DNA of 64,000 bases. Origin: Achromobacter deleyi (GTDB lineage: Bacteria > Pseudomonadota > Gammaproteobacteria > Burkholderiales > Burkholderiaceae_B). Each line of letters opens with the position of its first letter. Positions within the stretch are counted from its first letter, which is position 1. Below, in pieces: positions 53,501 through 62,200 of the stretch. The DNA lies in contig NZ_CP065997.1 in the NCBI RefSeq assembly GCF_016127315.1, forward strand, positions 1,550,001 to 1,614,000, written 5' to 3'. The translations under genes and the position numbers were made by a program. The notes beneath the pieces were generated by a model. That model saw nothing but the letters and a program-made list of their open reading frames with translations. It was not told the DNA's origin and did not search any database.

Positions 53501-55550
53501 GGGAGCCTCCTTGCAAACGGATGATCAGGTTGCCGTACGCGTCGACCTCGACGTCCTGGCCCGCGCCGACCACGGTGGTCGAGCTCATTTCCTCCAGCAG
53601 CGCCGGGCCCCTGAAGCGCACGCCGGTGGGCACGCGGTCACGGTCATAGACCGGCGTGTCGAGCCAGCCGTGGCGCTCGCCGAAATAGGCGCGGCGCTCG
53701 CCGATGCGGGCGCCGTCCAGCGTGCCATCGACCTGGCGCGGCGCCAGCGGCGCCTTCACCACCTGGCCCACGGCCTGCGTGCGGCAGTTGATGATCTGCA
53801 CCTTGCGGTCGTCGACGGTGTAGCCGTATTCGCGCTCGTGCGCCTCGGCGAAACGGCGCGCGAATTCGGCGTAGCCGGTCGCGCCGGTGTCGTCCAGCGC
53901 CACCTGCACCTCGAAGTTCTGGCCTTCGTAGCGCGCGTCGATGGCGCTGCGGTACAGGCGCAGCGTCGGCTCGACCCGTTCCTCTTCCAGCCAGCGTTCG
54001 GCCTGCTCGCGCAGGCTCTCGAAGATGCGCGACACACCGCTCCAGGTGTCGGCGCCGGCCAGCGAAATCTCGCTGCGCACGAAGTCGAACGAGATGTCGC
54101 TGAGCAGGATGCCGCGCGCGCACATGGTGCCCGGCTCCTGCGGCACGATCACCGTGGGGATGCCACATTCCTCGGCCACCTCGACCGCGTGCAGCGGCCC
54201 CGCGCCGCCGTAGGCATACAGGGCGAACTGCGACAGGTCGTAGCCGCGCTCGGTCGACACGGCGCGGATGGCGCGGCTCATGTTGGCCGCCGCGATGCGC
54301 AGGATGCCCTCGGCCGCCGCCTCGCGCGTCAGGCCCAGCGGCCGCGCCACGCGTTCATCGATCACCTGGCGCGCGGCCTCGGCGTGCACCGGCATGCGGC
54401 CGTTGAGCAGCGCCACTGGATTCAGGCGCTGCAACGCGATCTCGGCATCGGTGATGGTCGGCTCGGTGCCGCCGCGGCCATAGCCCACCGGCCCCGGCAC
54501 CGCGCCGGCGCTGTGCGGCCCGACCTTCAGCGCGCCCGCGTCATCGAGCCAGGCGATGCTGCCGCCGCCCGCGCCGATCACGTGGATGTCCACCATCGGC
54601 GTCTTCACCGGATAGCCCGCCACCTGGCGATGCGAGGTGAACAGCGGCCGGCCATCGCAGATCAGCGACACGTCGGTGCTGGTGCCGCCGACGTCGAACG
54701 TCACCAGGTTCAGGCTGCCGATGGCGCGGCCCACCGCGGCCGCGCCCACCACGCCGGCGGCCGGCCCGGACAGGCAGGTGCGCACCGGATACTGGCGCAC
54801 GGTGGCGATCGACATCAGGCCGCCGTTGGAATGGATGGTGTGCGGTTCGTGGCCGATATCCAGTTCGCGCACGCGCTGCAGGAAACGTTCCAGGTAGCGC
54901 GCCATCTTCGGGCCCACCGCCGCGTTCAGCACGGTGGTCGACAGGCGCTCGTATTCGCGGAATTCCGGCAGCACCTCCGACGACAGGCTGATGTAGGCGT
55001 CCGGCATTTCCTCGGCCACGATGCGCGCGGCCTGCTGCTCGTGCGCCGGGTTGCGGTAGGCATGCAGGAAGCAGACCGTGACCGCGTCGATGCCGGCCGC
55101 GGCAAAGCGCCGCGCCGCCGCGCGCACCGCGTCCGCATCCAGCGGTGTCAGCACCTCGCCCTGCGCATTGACGCGCTCGCCCACCTCGGCGCGGAACTCG
55201 CGCGGCACCGCCACCGGCGGCTTGCCGACGCTGTAGTCGTACAGGTGCGGCCGCGTCTGCCGGCCGATCTCCAGCACGTCGCGAAAGCCCTGCGTGGTGA
55301 TCAGGCCGACGCGCGCGCCCTTGCGCTCGATGATGAGGTTGGTCGCCACCGTGGTGCCATGGCCCACGTGCGACACCTGCGACGGCGACACGCCATGGTC
55401 CCTGAGCATCTGCCCGATGCCGGTGGCGATGGCCTCCGATGGATCCGACGGTGTCGACGGCACCTTGTGAAAATGCACGATGCCTTGATCTTCGTCGATC
55501 ATCGTGAAGTCGGTAAACGTGCCTCCGACGTCTATCCCTATGCGATACAT
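53493..55550 (-). CDS. Hydantoinase/oxoprolinase A-family subunit
   Basis: 685 residues. ASKHA-type nucleotide-binding start RIGIDVGGTFTDFTMIDED, the HGTTVATNLIIERKG motif and the central VTFDVGGTSTDVSLICDG phosphate loop, then YGGAGPLHAVEVAEECGIPT. Partner of the B subunit. Follows the Bug binding-protein gene after 40 bases. With no other ring-opening or keto-acid gene beside it, the substrate is open; 5-oxoproline and N-methylhydantoin are the two usual candidates. Confidence 0.92.
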   Translation of the reverse strand: MYRIGIDVGGTFTDFTMIDEDQGIVHFHKVPSTPSDPSEAIATGIGQMLRDHGVSPSQVSHVGHGTTVATNLIIERKGARVGLITTQGFRDVLEIGRQTRPHLYDYSVGKPPVAVPREFRAEVGERVNAQGEVLTPLDADAVRAAARRFAAAGIDAVTVCFLHAYRNPAHEQQAARIVAEEMPDAYISLSSEVLPEFREYERLSTTVLNAAVGPKMARYLERFLQRVRELDIGHEPHTIHSNGGLMSIATVRQYPVRTCLSGPAAGVVGAAAVGRAIGSLNLVTFDVGGTSTDVSLICDGRPLFTSHRQVAGYPVKTPMVDIHVIGAGGGSIAWLDDAGALKVGPHSAGAVPGPVGYGRGGTEPTITDAEIALQRLNPVALLNGRMPVHAEAARQVIDERVARPLGLTREAAAEGILRIAAANMSRAIRAVSTERGYDLSQFALYAYGGAGPLHAVEVAEECGIPTVIVPQEPGTMCARGILLSDISFDFVRSEISLAGADTWSGVSRIFESLREQAERWLEEERVEPTLRLYRSAIDARYEGQNFEVQVALDDTGATGYAEFARRFAEAHEREYGYTVDDRKVQIINCRTQAVGQVVKAPLAPRQVDGTLDGARIGERRAYFGERHGWLDTPVYDRDRVPTGVRFRGPALLEEMSSTTVVGAGQDVEVDAYGNLIIRLQGGSHA

Positions 55551-55590
55551 GCTTGTGCTTCCCTGAAAGAAAAGAAGGGCGCGGCCGCGC

Positions 55591-56571
55591 TCAGTCCAGC
55601 TTGATGCCGGCCTGCTTGACCACGCCGCACCATTTGTCGATTTCGCTCTTGATCATGGTGCCGAAGGCCGGGCCGGCCACGTCCGAGACCTGCGCGCCCT
55701 GTTGCTCCAGATAGGTCTTCATGGCGGGCGCGTGCAGCGTCTGCACCAGCGCGTCGGTGAGCTTGGCGCGCAGCGGCTCGGGCAGCTTGGCGGGCGCCAG
55801 CATGCCGAACCACACCATGGCCTCGTAGCCCGGATAGCCGGACTCGGCCACCGTCGGCACGTCGGGCAGCATCGGCGAGCGCTGCGGCGAGGTCACCGCC
55901 AGCGCCTTGATCTTGCCGTCCTTGATGTAGGGATAGGACGTCATCACCACGTCCATCATCATGTTGATCTGGCCGCCCACCAGGTCAATCAGCGCCGGGC
56001 CCGAGCCGCGGTAGGGCACGTGCACCATGGACACGCCGGCCGTGCTCTTGAACAGCTCGGCGGCCAGGTGGTTGGAGGTGCCCTGGCCGTTGGAAGCGAA
56101 CGAATATTTCTCGGGCTCCTTCTTGAGCAGCGCCACGAACTCCTGCAGGTTGTTGGCCGGCACCGACTTGTTCACCGACATGACGTTGGGAATGGTGGCG
56201 ACCACGGTCAGCGGCGTGAAATCCTTGAGCGCGTCATAGGGCAGCTTGGTGTATACACAGGGCGCGCTGCCGTGCGTGCTGACCGAGCCCATCAGGATGG
56301 TGTAGCCGTCGGCCGGCTGGCGCGCCACGTACTCGGTGCCGACGGTGCCGCCCGCGCCGGGGCGGTTCTCGACGATGACGTTGGCCGACAGGCGCTGGCC
56401 CAGGCCCTCGGCGATCTTGCGCGCGATCAGGTCGGTCGAGCCGCCCGCCGCGAACGGCACCACGATGCGAATCACTTTATCCGGCCACTCGGCGCGGGCC
56501 GGTAGCGCGGCGGCGGCCAGCGCGGCCGCCCCGAATGCAAGACAGCAACTGCGAATGAACGCTGCGTTCAT
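55591..56571 (-). CDS. Bug-family (TctC-like) tripartite tricarboxylate transporter binding protein
   Basis: 326 residues with a signal peptide ending in ALPARA and the Bug pattern IRIVVPFAAGGSTDLIARKI, VIVENRPGAGGTVGTEYVAR and VPTVAESGYPGYEAMVWFG. Bug proteins bring carboxylates to TctA/TctB permeases, which are not encoded here; the large expansion of such orphans is characteristic of Bordetella and relatives. First gene of the Bug-hyuA-hyuB operon and divergent from a LysR regulator, so its ligand is probably the hydantoinase substrate. Confidence 0.92.
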   Translation of the reverse strand: MNAAFIRSCCLAFGAAALAAAALPARAEWPDKVIRIVVPFAAGGSTDLIARKIAEGLGQRLSANVIVENRPGAGGTVGTEYVARQPADGYTILMGSVSTHGSAPCVYTKLPYDALKDFTPLTVVATIPNVMSVNKSVPANNLQEFVALLKKEPEKYSFASNGQGTSNHLAAELFKSTAGVSMVHVPYRGSGPALIDLVGGQINMMMDVVMTSYPYIKDGKIKALAVTSPQRSPMLPDVPTVAESGYPGYEAMVWFGMLAPAKLPEPLRAKLTDALVQTLHAPAMKTYLEQQGAQVSDVAGPAFGTMIKSEIDKWCGVVKQAGIKLD

Positions 56572-56712
56572 GACTTCCCCTTGTTGATAGAACTTCCTTG
56601 CGGCCCGATCATGGATGTCGGACCTGAGAGGCTTTGCCTCGGGTTCACTGCAACAACGGGAACATCCTAGGCCCGGCGGGCGCGCGCCAGCAGTCCTGGC
56701 GGTTTATATTGG

Positions 56713-56729
56713 TATAGATGCCATTTATA
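56713..56729. promoter_or_regulatory. Candidate LysR-type operator
   Basis: TATAGATGCCATTTATA is an interrupted palindrome of the form TATAnATGcCATnTATA and contains the T-N11-A motif of LysR regulators. It lies 11 bases ahead of the regulator start codon, a position suited to autorepression and activation of the divergent operon. Confidence 0.55.
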
Positions 56730-56740
56730 GGTGGGCGGCG

Positions 56741-57637
56741 GTGAAGAATCCGGACCTGAATCTGCTTCTGCATTTCGACGCGCTGATGGGCTGCCGCAAC
56801 GTGTCGCGCGCGGCCGAACAGCTGGGCATCAGCCAGCCCGCCATGAGCGCCGCGATGAACCGCCTGCGGCAACTGTTCGGCGATCCGCTGCTGGTGCGCG
56901 AGGGCGGCGCGTGGCAGCCGACGCAGCGCGCGCACGAGCTGCACCAGGGCTTTCTGCCGCTGCTGGAAAGCTGGCGCCGCGCCACCCGCACGCGCGAGGT
57001 GTTCGACCCGGCGCACTCGGCCCGCAGCCTGTCGTTCTACGCCACCGACTACGTGCAGTACACGCTGCTGCCCAAGCTGATCCCGCGCCTGGCGGTGGAC
57101 GCGCCGCACTTCCAGCTGCTGATCGTGCCGGCGCGGCCGCAGCACGGCCTGAGCATGCTGGACACCAATCATGTGGAACTGATCGCCGGCTACTTCCCGG
57201 ACCCGGCGCCGGACCTGCGCACGCGTTTCCTGTACCAGGAACCGGCGGTGTGCATCGTGCGCGAAGGACATCCCTGTCTGCGCAAGCGCTGGAACCTGGA
57301 TGCCTACCTGAGCTACGGGCACCTGGACCTGGCGGCCCACACGCGCTATTTCAGCAAGGCCATCGACCGCATCCTGATGGGGCAGAACCGCAGCCGCCGC
57401 ATCGTCGCGACGCTGTCGAGCTACATGGTCTGTCCGTTCATTGTGGAAGCCTCGGACCTGATCGCGACGATGCCCGTTAGCATCGCCAAGGCCATGTCGG
57501 GCAGCGCGCGCATCGTGACGCTGAAGGCGCCGCTGAGCCTGCCGGCGATCACGGTGTCGCTGTACTGGCACGAGCGCTACCAGGACGACCCGGCGCACGC
57601 GTGGCTGCGACAATACCTGGCGGGCGTGCTGGGGTAG
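56741..57637 (+). CDS. LysR-family transcriptional regulator
   Basis: 298 residues. The N-terminal HTH is LLHFDALMGCRNVSRAAEQL then GISQPAMSAAMNRLRQLFGD, continuing into PLLVREGG; the effector domain follows (SLSFYATDYVQYTLLPKLI). This opening is close to the NodD/SyrM/PcpR-like branch. The start is GTG 56741, after a GGTGGG ribosome site; the frame is open for 42 further codons, but those overlap the operator. Divergent from the Bug-hyuA-hyuB operon, which it likely controls. Confidence 0.88.
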   Translation: MKNPDLNLLLHFDALMGCRNVSRAAEQLGISQPAMSAAMNRLRQLFGDPLLVREGGAWQPTQRAHELHQGFLPLLESWRRATRTREVFDPAHSARSLSFYATDYVQYTLLPKLIPRLAVDAPHFQLLIVPARPQHGLSMLDTNHVELIAGYFPDPAPDLRTRFLYQEPAVCIVREGHPCLRKRWNLDAYLSYGHLDLAAHTRYFSKAIDRILMGQNRSRRIVATLSSYMVCPFIVEASDLIATMPVSIAKAMSGSARIVTLKAPLSLPAITVSLYWHERYQDDPAHAWLRQYLAGVLG

Positions 57638-57720
57638 CGGCGGCCCTCGATACCAGGGCCGCCGCGCTCATGCCGCGCACGACGGCGCCGCATTGCGGGC
57701 CGTCGCGCGGCATCCGACGC

Positions 57721-58554
57721 TTATTTCAATGGCATGCAGATGCGCGTCAGCAATTGCGCCGGCGGCGTGGTGCGCGGGTCATTGAGGTACTGCTCGAACA
57801 TGGGGAAGTCGGCGGGCACCATGCCGCTGCCGGGCAACCATTCCGAGAACATCCAGTTGTAGGGCTTGTCCATCTCGTTGTACGGGCCGGTGTAGGTCAG
57901 GATGGCGCAGCGGATGGCGGGAATCTCGAAGCGTTCCAGGTCGTCGCCCAGCTCGGCGTCGGGCGCGACCGACATGCCGGCCATCGAGCGCAGCTGGGCC
58001 GGCGCCACCTGCTCGGGATCGTCGAAGTAGACGCCGAAGCCGATGGCCTCGGGACGCGCCAGGCCGCGGCTGGCGGCGAGCATGAAGGCGCGGGTGAAGA
58101 CCGGGCCGATTTCCTGGTAGCTGCCGTGATGCGGCAGGGCGGCCAGCACGGCGCCGGGAAAGGTTTCGATGGTGATGGGATACATGCCTAGCTCCTTGGG
58201 GTCGAAGGGTCGGGAGCGGGTCGCGCGGTAGCGCCCCGGCGAAATGCCGAAGGTCGCGCCGAACGCGCGGTTGAAGGCAGCGTCCGACTCATAGCCGGCG
58301 CGCTGCGCGACCTCACGCAAGGAATCCCCGGTGCTGCCCAGCGAAACGGCCGCGCGGTGCATGCGGATGCGTTGCACGGTGGCGTTCACGGTTTCGCCCA
58401 TCACGGCGCGGTAGACGCGGTGGAAGTGATAGGGCGAGAGGCAAGCCAGGTCGGCCAACCGGTACAGGTCGGGGTCGGCGTCGGGGTGGCTTGCCAGCCA
58501 GCGCAGGACGGGGTCCAGGCGCTGGGCGTAGGTGGTGCGCGTTTGGGGTTTCAA
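57721..58554 (-). CDS. AraC-family regulator with GyrI-like effector domain
   Basis: 277 residues in two domains. The N-terminal AraC HTH pair comprises LYRLADLACLSPYHFHRVYR and LREVAQRAGYESDAAFNRAF, ending in FGISPGRYR. The C-terminal GyrI-like small-molecule domain has YPITIETFPGAVLAALPHHG, YFDDPEQV and LTYTGPYNEMDKPYNWMFSE. It resembles SbmC/Rob-type regulators of drug response. No obvious target gene is adjacent: the flanks are the convergent LysR gene and the structured repeat. Confidence 0.9.
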   Translation of the reverse strand: MKPQTRTTYAQRLDPVLRWLASHPDADPDLYRLADLACLSPYHFHRVYRAVMGETVNATVQRIRMHRAAVSLGSTGDSLREVAQRAGYESDAAFNRAFGATFGISPGRYRATRSRPFDPKELGMYPITIETFPGAVLAALPHHGSYQEIGPVFTRAFMLAASRGLARPEAIGFGVYFDDPEQVAPAQLRSMAGMSVAPDAELGDDLERFEIPAIRCAILTYTGPYNEMDKPYNWMFSEWLPGSGMVPADFPMFEQYLNDPRTTPPAQLLTRICMPLK

Positions 58555-58663
58555 GTGCGTGGCTCCTTGGGGAGCAATGTAGGCGGAGGGGGTTTGCAGA
58601 TTTTGCGGTTTTTTGAGTTGGACCGTTTGATGTTTTGCTGGTGGGGAGTGGGGTTCTTTAGAC

Positions 58664-58821
58664 GCCCGGCACGCCGGGGCGAGGGGATGCGGGGCTACGA
58701 TTGCGGTCCGGAGCGTCCGCTCCGGACTGCCCCATCCTCATCCTCGTCCGCCTGCGGCTCCCTACGGATTCCGTCGGGCGCATCTACACGCCCCGCATCC
58801 CCTCGCCCCGGCGTGCCGGGC
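58664..58821 (+). repeat. Structured palindromic repeat, copy 2
   Basis: Perfect 32-base inverted arms (58664-58695 and 58790-58821) around a 94-base core (58696-58789) with the same three internal hairpins as copy 1. Seven of 94 core bases differ from copy 1, and all seven fall in predicted loops or linkers. The arms differ from those of copy 1 at about nine positions and one indel, always with the matching change in the opposite arm. Lies in the 373-base gap between the AraC gene and the hydroxyacid dehydrogenase gene, which otherwise shows no gene. Confidence 0.85.
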
Positions 58822-58927
58822 TCTTGTTGATTTCACTTCAAGGGCGCTGGCGGGGAAAGCGAGTTTTCCACAGCCCTTGGTTTTTCTGCGCAACGCGCGG
58901 GCTGTGGATAAGTACTTTGCTTGGTGC

Positions 58928-59866
58928 TCAGTAGCCGCGGGCGGGGTCGTAGATGTTGGGCAGCGCCTCGCCGCGTTCGTTGGCGGTGATGAGCCAGGCG
59001 GTGTGGCGGGCGCGTTCCTGGCGGTCGGGGATGGCGGCGCAGTGGGGGGTGATGATGATTTGGGGGTGGGTCCAGAGGGGGGACTCGGGGGGCAGGGGCT
59101 CGGGGTCGAAGACGTCCAGCAAGGCCTGGTGCAGGTGGCCGCTGTCGAGGGCGTCGAGGACGTCCTGGGTGACCATGTGGGTGCCGCGGCCGGCGTTGAT
59201 GAGGCTGGCGCCGCGGGGGAGGCGGGCGAAGGTGTCGCGGTTGAGGATGCCGCGGGTGGCTTCGGTGGCGGGGAGCAGGCAGACCAGCAGGTCGGTCCGG
59301 GACAGGAATGAGGGGAACTGGTCGGGGCCGGCGTAGGAGGGCAGGCCGTCGGGGAGGGTGCTGGCGCCGCGTGACCAGCCGCTGACGGGGAAGCCGACCT
59401 TGGCCAGCAGGCGGGCGGCGGCGATGCCGAGGTGGCCCAGGCCCATGATGCCGACGCGCACGTCGGCGGCCACGCGCAGCGAGTCGTACAGCTCCCAGTG
59501 GCGGCGGGCCTGCTGGTCGATGGCGCGCTTGAGGTCGCGGGTCAGCATCAGCGCGCTGGTCAGCACGAACTCGGCCATCTCGGTCTCGGTGCGCGGCGTG
59601 ACCATGCGGGCGATGCGCAGGTGGCGCGGCCAGGCGGGGTCCGAGACGATGTGGTCGACGCCAGCGCCGGCGCTGATGATCAGTTTCAGGTTGGAGAAGG
59701 TGGCCAGGCGGCCGGGGTCGGGCGCCCACACCAGGGCGTAGTCGATCGAGGCGGGGTCGACGTCGTCGTACCAGCTCACGATCTCCAGATCGGGCGCGTG
59801 GATTTTGAAGTGGTCGCGCCATTCCTGCATGGCCGATGCGCCGCCAGACCTGATGATGAGCCGCAT
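58928..59866 (-). CDS. D-2-hydroxyacid dehydrogenase (GhrA type)
   Basis: 312 residues. NAD(P) site VGIMGLGHLGIAAARLLAKVG in the middle, and catalytic Arg in INAGRGTHMV, Glu in LLDVFDPEPLPP and His in IITPHCAA. Reduces 2-keto acids such as glyoxylate or hydroxypyruvate to D-2-hydroxy acids. It lies 97 bases after the neighbouring binding-protein gene on the same strand, so it may be the last gene of the second amine-oxidase operon and reduce the keto acid formed there. Confidence 0.92.
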   Translation of the reverse strand: MRLIIRSGGASAMQEWRDHFKIHAPDLEIVSWYDDVDPASIDYALVWAPDPGRLATFSNLKLIISAGAGVDHIVSDPAWPRHLRIARMVTPRTETEMAEFVLTSALMLTRDLKRAIDQQARRHWELYDSLRVAADVRVGIMGLGHLGIAAARLLAKVGFPVSGWSRGASTLPDGLPSYAGPDQFPSFLSRTDLLVCLLPATEATRGILNRDTFARLPRGASLINAGRGTHMVTQDVLDALDSGHLHQALLDVFDPEPLPPESPLWTHPQIIITPHCAAIPDRQERARHTAWLITANERGEALPNIYDPARGY

Positions 59867-59963
59867 GCCTCGTTTCCTGCGTTGCGGGCGCGCGCGCCCT
59901 GGTGGGATCGGCGCCGCGCCGTCCGCGACGTGTCAGGTCGCGGACGGCGCGGCGCGCCTGTCG

Positions 59964-61031
59964 TCAGCGTTCGACCGTGCGGTTCCAGCGCGCGTTGAAG
60001 GCGGGACGGGTGGCGTTGATCTGGTCCCAGTCCAGGATCTTGGCGTTGGCCATGTAGCCCTGGAAGCGCTTGAGCGCCTCTTCGCTGCCGGCCGGCGGTT
60101 GAACGTTCTTATTGGACGGGAAATGGCCGCCCATTTCCAGTGCCTTGGCCTGTGCCTGCGGCGACAGCAGGTATAGCGCCAGCTTCTGCGCCAGTTCCGG
60201 CTCGCTGTTCTTGGCGATGACGCACTCGGCCACCATCAGGATCACCGAGCCTTCCTTGGGCTGGGCGTATTCCACCGGAATGTCGCGCTTCTTCAGGCGG
60301 GCGATGGCGGTGGGGGTCAGCGGGAAGATGGCGGCTTCGTTGGACTGGATCATCTCGGCCAGCTTGGCCGAGTTGGGGATGTATTCCAGCACGTTGGGGC
60401 CGATGGTCGACGGCCATTGCTTGAAGCCGGGCTCGGTGTTCTGGTCGTTGCCGCCCTGGATGCGGTTGAACATCAGGAAGCCGTGCAGGCCGAAGGTGCT
60501 GCCCGAGGCCGACTGGAACACCACCTTGCCCTTGAACTTGGGATCGGCCAGGTCCATCCACGAGGTCGGCGGCGCCCAGCCCTTGTCCTTGAACAGGCGG
60601 GTGTTGTAGCCCAGGCCGGTCATGCCGATGTCGATGCCGGCGGCCATGCGATCCTTCATGACGGCGGTGGGGTACAGGTCCTTGAGCACCGGATCGTCGT
60701 TGAGCGGCTCGCACAGGCCCATGGAGATGGCCCGCGCCATGATGCCGTCGTCCAGGAACATGACGTGCATCTGCGGCTTGTCCTTGAACGCCTGGGCCTT
60801 GGCCAGCACGTCGGTGGAGGTGCCCGGCACCACCACGACCTTGACGTTGTTGGCCTTCTCGAAATCCGGGAACACGTACTGCGTGAAGGCGCGTTCCATG
60901 TCGCCGCCGTTCATGCCGACGTACAGCGTCTTCTGCTGCGCCATGGCGCCCGCCGACAGCGCGGCCAGCGCCAGGCCCAGCAGCCACTTCCCCTTGGACG
61001 GGCGGCGAACGCCCTGTTTGTTGTGCTTCAT
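59964..61031 (-). CDS. ABC transporter substrate-binding protein (PotD/extracellular family 1), paralogue
   Basis: 355 residues. Basic lead KGKWLLGLALAALSAGAMAQ as signal peptide, then TLYVGMNGGDMERAFTQYVF, MHVMFLDDGIMARAI, GLGYNTRLFKDKGWAPPTSW and the ending AKILDWDQINATRPAFNARW, which parallels the binding protein at 49716-50747. The start overlaps the stop of the DAO-type oxidase (ATGA). Here the binding protein follows the oxidase genes, whereas in the first operon it leads. Confidence 0.9.
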   Translation of the reverse strand: MKHNKQGVRRPSKGKWLLGLALAALSAGAMAQQKTLYVGMNGGDMERAFTQYVFPDFEKANNVKVVVVPGTSTDVLAKAQAFKDKPQMHVMFLDDGIMARAISMGLCEPLNDDPVLKDLYPTAVMKDRMAAGIDIGMTGLGYNTRLFKDKGWAPPTSWMDLADPKFKGKVVFQSASGSTFGLHGFLMFNRIQGGNDQNTEPGFKQWPSTIGPNVLEYIPNSAKLAEMIQSNEAAIFPLTPTAIARLKKRDIPVEYAQPKEGSVILMVAECVIAKNSEPELAQKLALYLLSPQAQAKALEMGGHFPSNKNVQPPAGSEEALKRFQGYMANAKILDWDQINATRPAFNARWNRTVER

Positions 61032-62200
61032 GGTGACTCCAGCGTTTGCTCACGAACAGGCCCCAACCGAGCCACGGCGCCGTGAGCGGCCCCCGTGTAT
61101 CGTCCGATGCCGAAGGCGTCGATGGGAATGGAAGACCGGCCGTTCACGACCAGTTCGGAAAGCACTTCGCCCACGGCGGGGCCGATCTGGAAGCCCGCGC
61201 CCGACAGGCCGAAGGCATGGAACAGGCCCGGCACGGTGGCGCTGGGGCCCAGCACGGGATTGTGGTCGGGCATGTTGCCCTCCACCCCGGTCCAGAAACG
61301 GATGACCTGCGCGCCGCGCAGCGGCGGCAGCAGGCGTTCGGCGTTGGCCATCAACGTGCCCAGCGCCTCGCGGCCGGGCCGGGCATAGTCGGGGCCGGAC
61401 GACACGGCGCGGCCGCCGCCGATGACGCAGTTGCCGCGCGCCACCTGGCGCGCGTAGATGCCGCCGCCCTGCATGCCCAGGCTGACGTCCATGAACAACG
61501 GCAGCGGCTCGGTCACCATCATCAGCGGATGGATCGAGGTCTCGGGCACCACTTCGCCGAACCCCGCGGCGAAGCGGCCAGCCCAGGCGCCGGCGCAATT
61601 GAGCAGGAAGCGCGCGCGCACTTCGAGCGCGTCGCCGGCGCGCAGCACGAAGCGCTCGCCGTCGTGGATGGCCTGCGTGACGGTAGTGCCTTCGCGCACG
61701 TCGGCGCCCAGCGCGCGCGCCGCGCGGCCGAAGGCGGGCGACACCAGGCGCGGGTTGGCGTGGCCGTCCTCGGGACAGAACGAGCCTCCCACCACCTGCG
61801 CGCCGAGCCAGCCGAAACGCCGCGCCAGCGCGGCCCGGTCCAGCATTTCCAGGTTCATGCCGAAGCCGCGGGTCTGCGCGCGATACGCATGCAGGGCCTG
61901 CAGATCCGCGTCGGAACACGCCAGCTTCAGGTGGCCCGAACGCACGTACTCGCCGTCGATGCCGATCAGCTGCGGCAGCTGGCCCCACAGTTCGTGCGCG
62001 CGGCGCGCCAGCGGCATCTGCTCCAGGCCGCGGCCCTGGCGGCGCACGCCGCCGTAGTTGACGCCGCTGGCGCGGGCGCCGCACAGCGCGGCTTCCAGCA
62101 GCACCACCGGCACGCCCTGGCGCCGCAGGAACAGCGCGGCGCTGCCGCCGACGATGCCGCCGCCGAGAATGGCGACTTCGGTTTCGATGCGTTCGGTCAT
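61028..62200 (-). CDS. DAO-family FAD-dependent amine oxidoreductase, paralogue
   Basis: 390 residues. FAD motif EVAILGGGIVGGSAALFLRR, ARASGVNYGGVRRQGRG, and the C-terminal FHAFGLSGAGFQIGPAVGEV. The N- and C-terminal motifs match those of the oxidase at 42876-44039 (GRHASGVNAGGVR, FHAFGFSAHGFELGPIVG), so the two are paralogues. Start overlaps the stop of the FAD/BFD gene (ATGA). Catalytic subunit of the second alpha-beta-gamma amine oxidase. Confidence 0.88.
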   Translation of the reverse strand: MTERIETEVAILGGGIVGGSAALFLRRQGVPVVLLEAALCGARASGVNYGGVRRQGRGLEQMPLARRAHELWGQLPQLIGIDGEYVRSGHLKLACSDADLQALHAYRAQTRGFGMNLEMLDRAALARRFGWLGAQVVGGSFCPEDGHANPRLVSPAFGRAARALGADVREGTTVTQAIHDGERFVLRAGDALEVRARFLLNCAGAWAGRFAAGFGEVVPETSIHPLMMVTEPLPLFMDVSLGMQGGGIYARQVARGNCVIGGGRAVSSGPDYARPGREALGTLMANAERLLPPLRGAQVIRFWTGVEGNMPDHNPVLGPSATVPGLFHAFGLSGAGFQIGPAVGEVLSELVVNGRSSIPIDAFGIGRYTGAAHGAVARLGPVREQTLESP

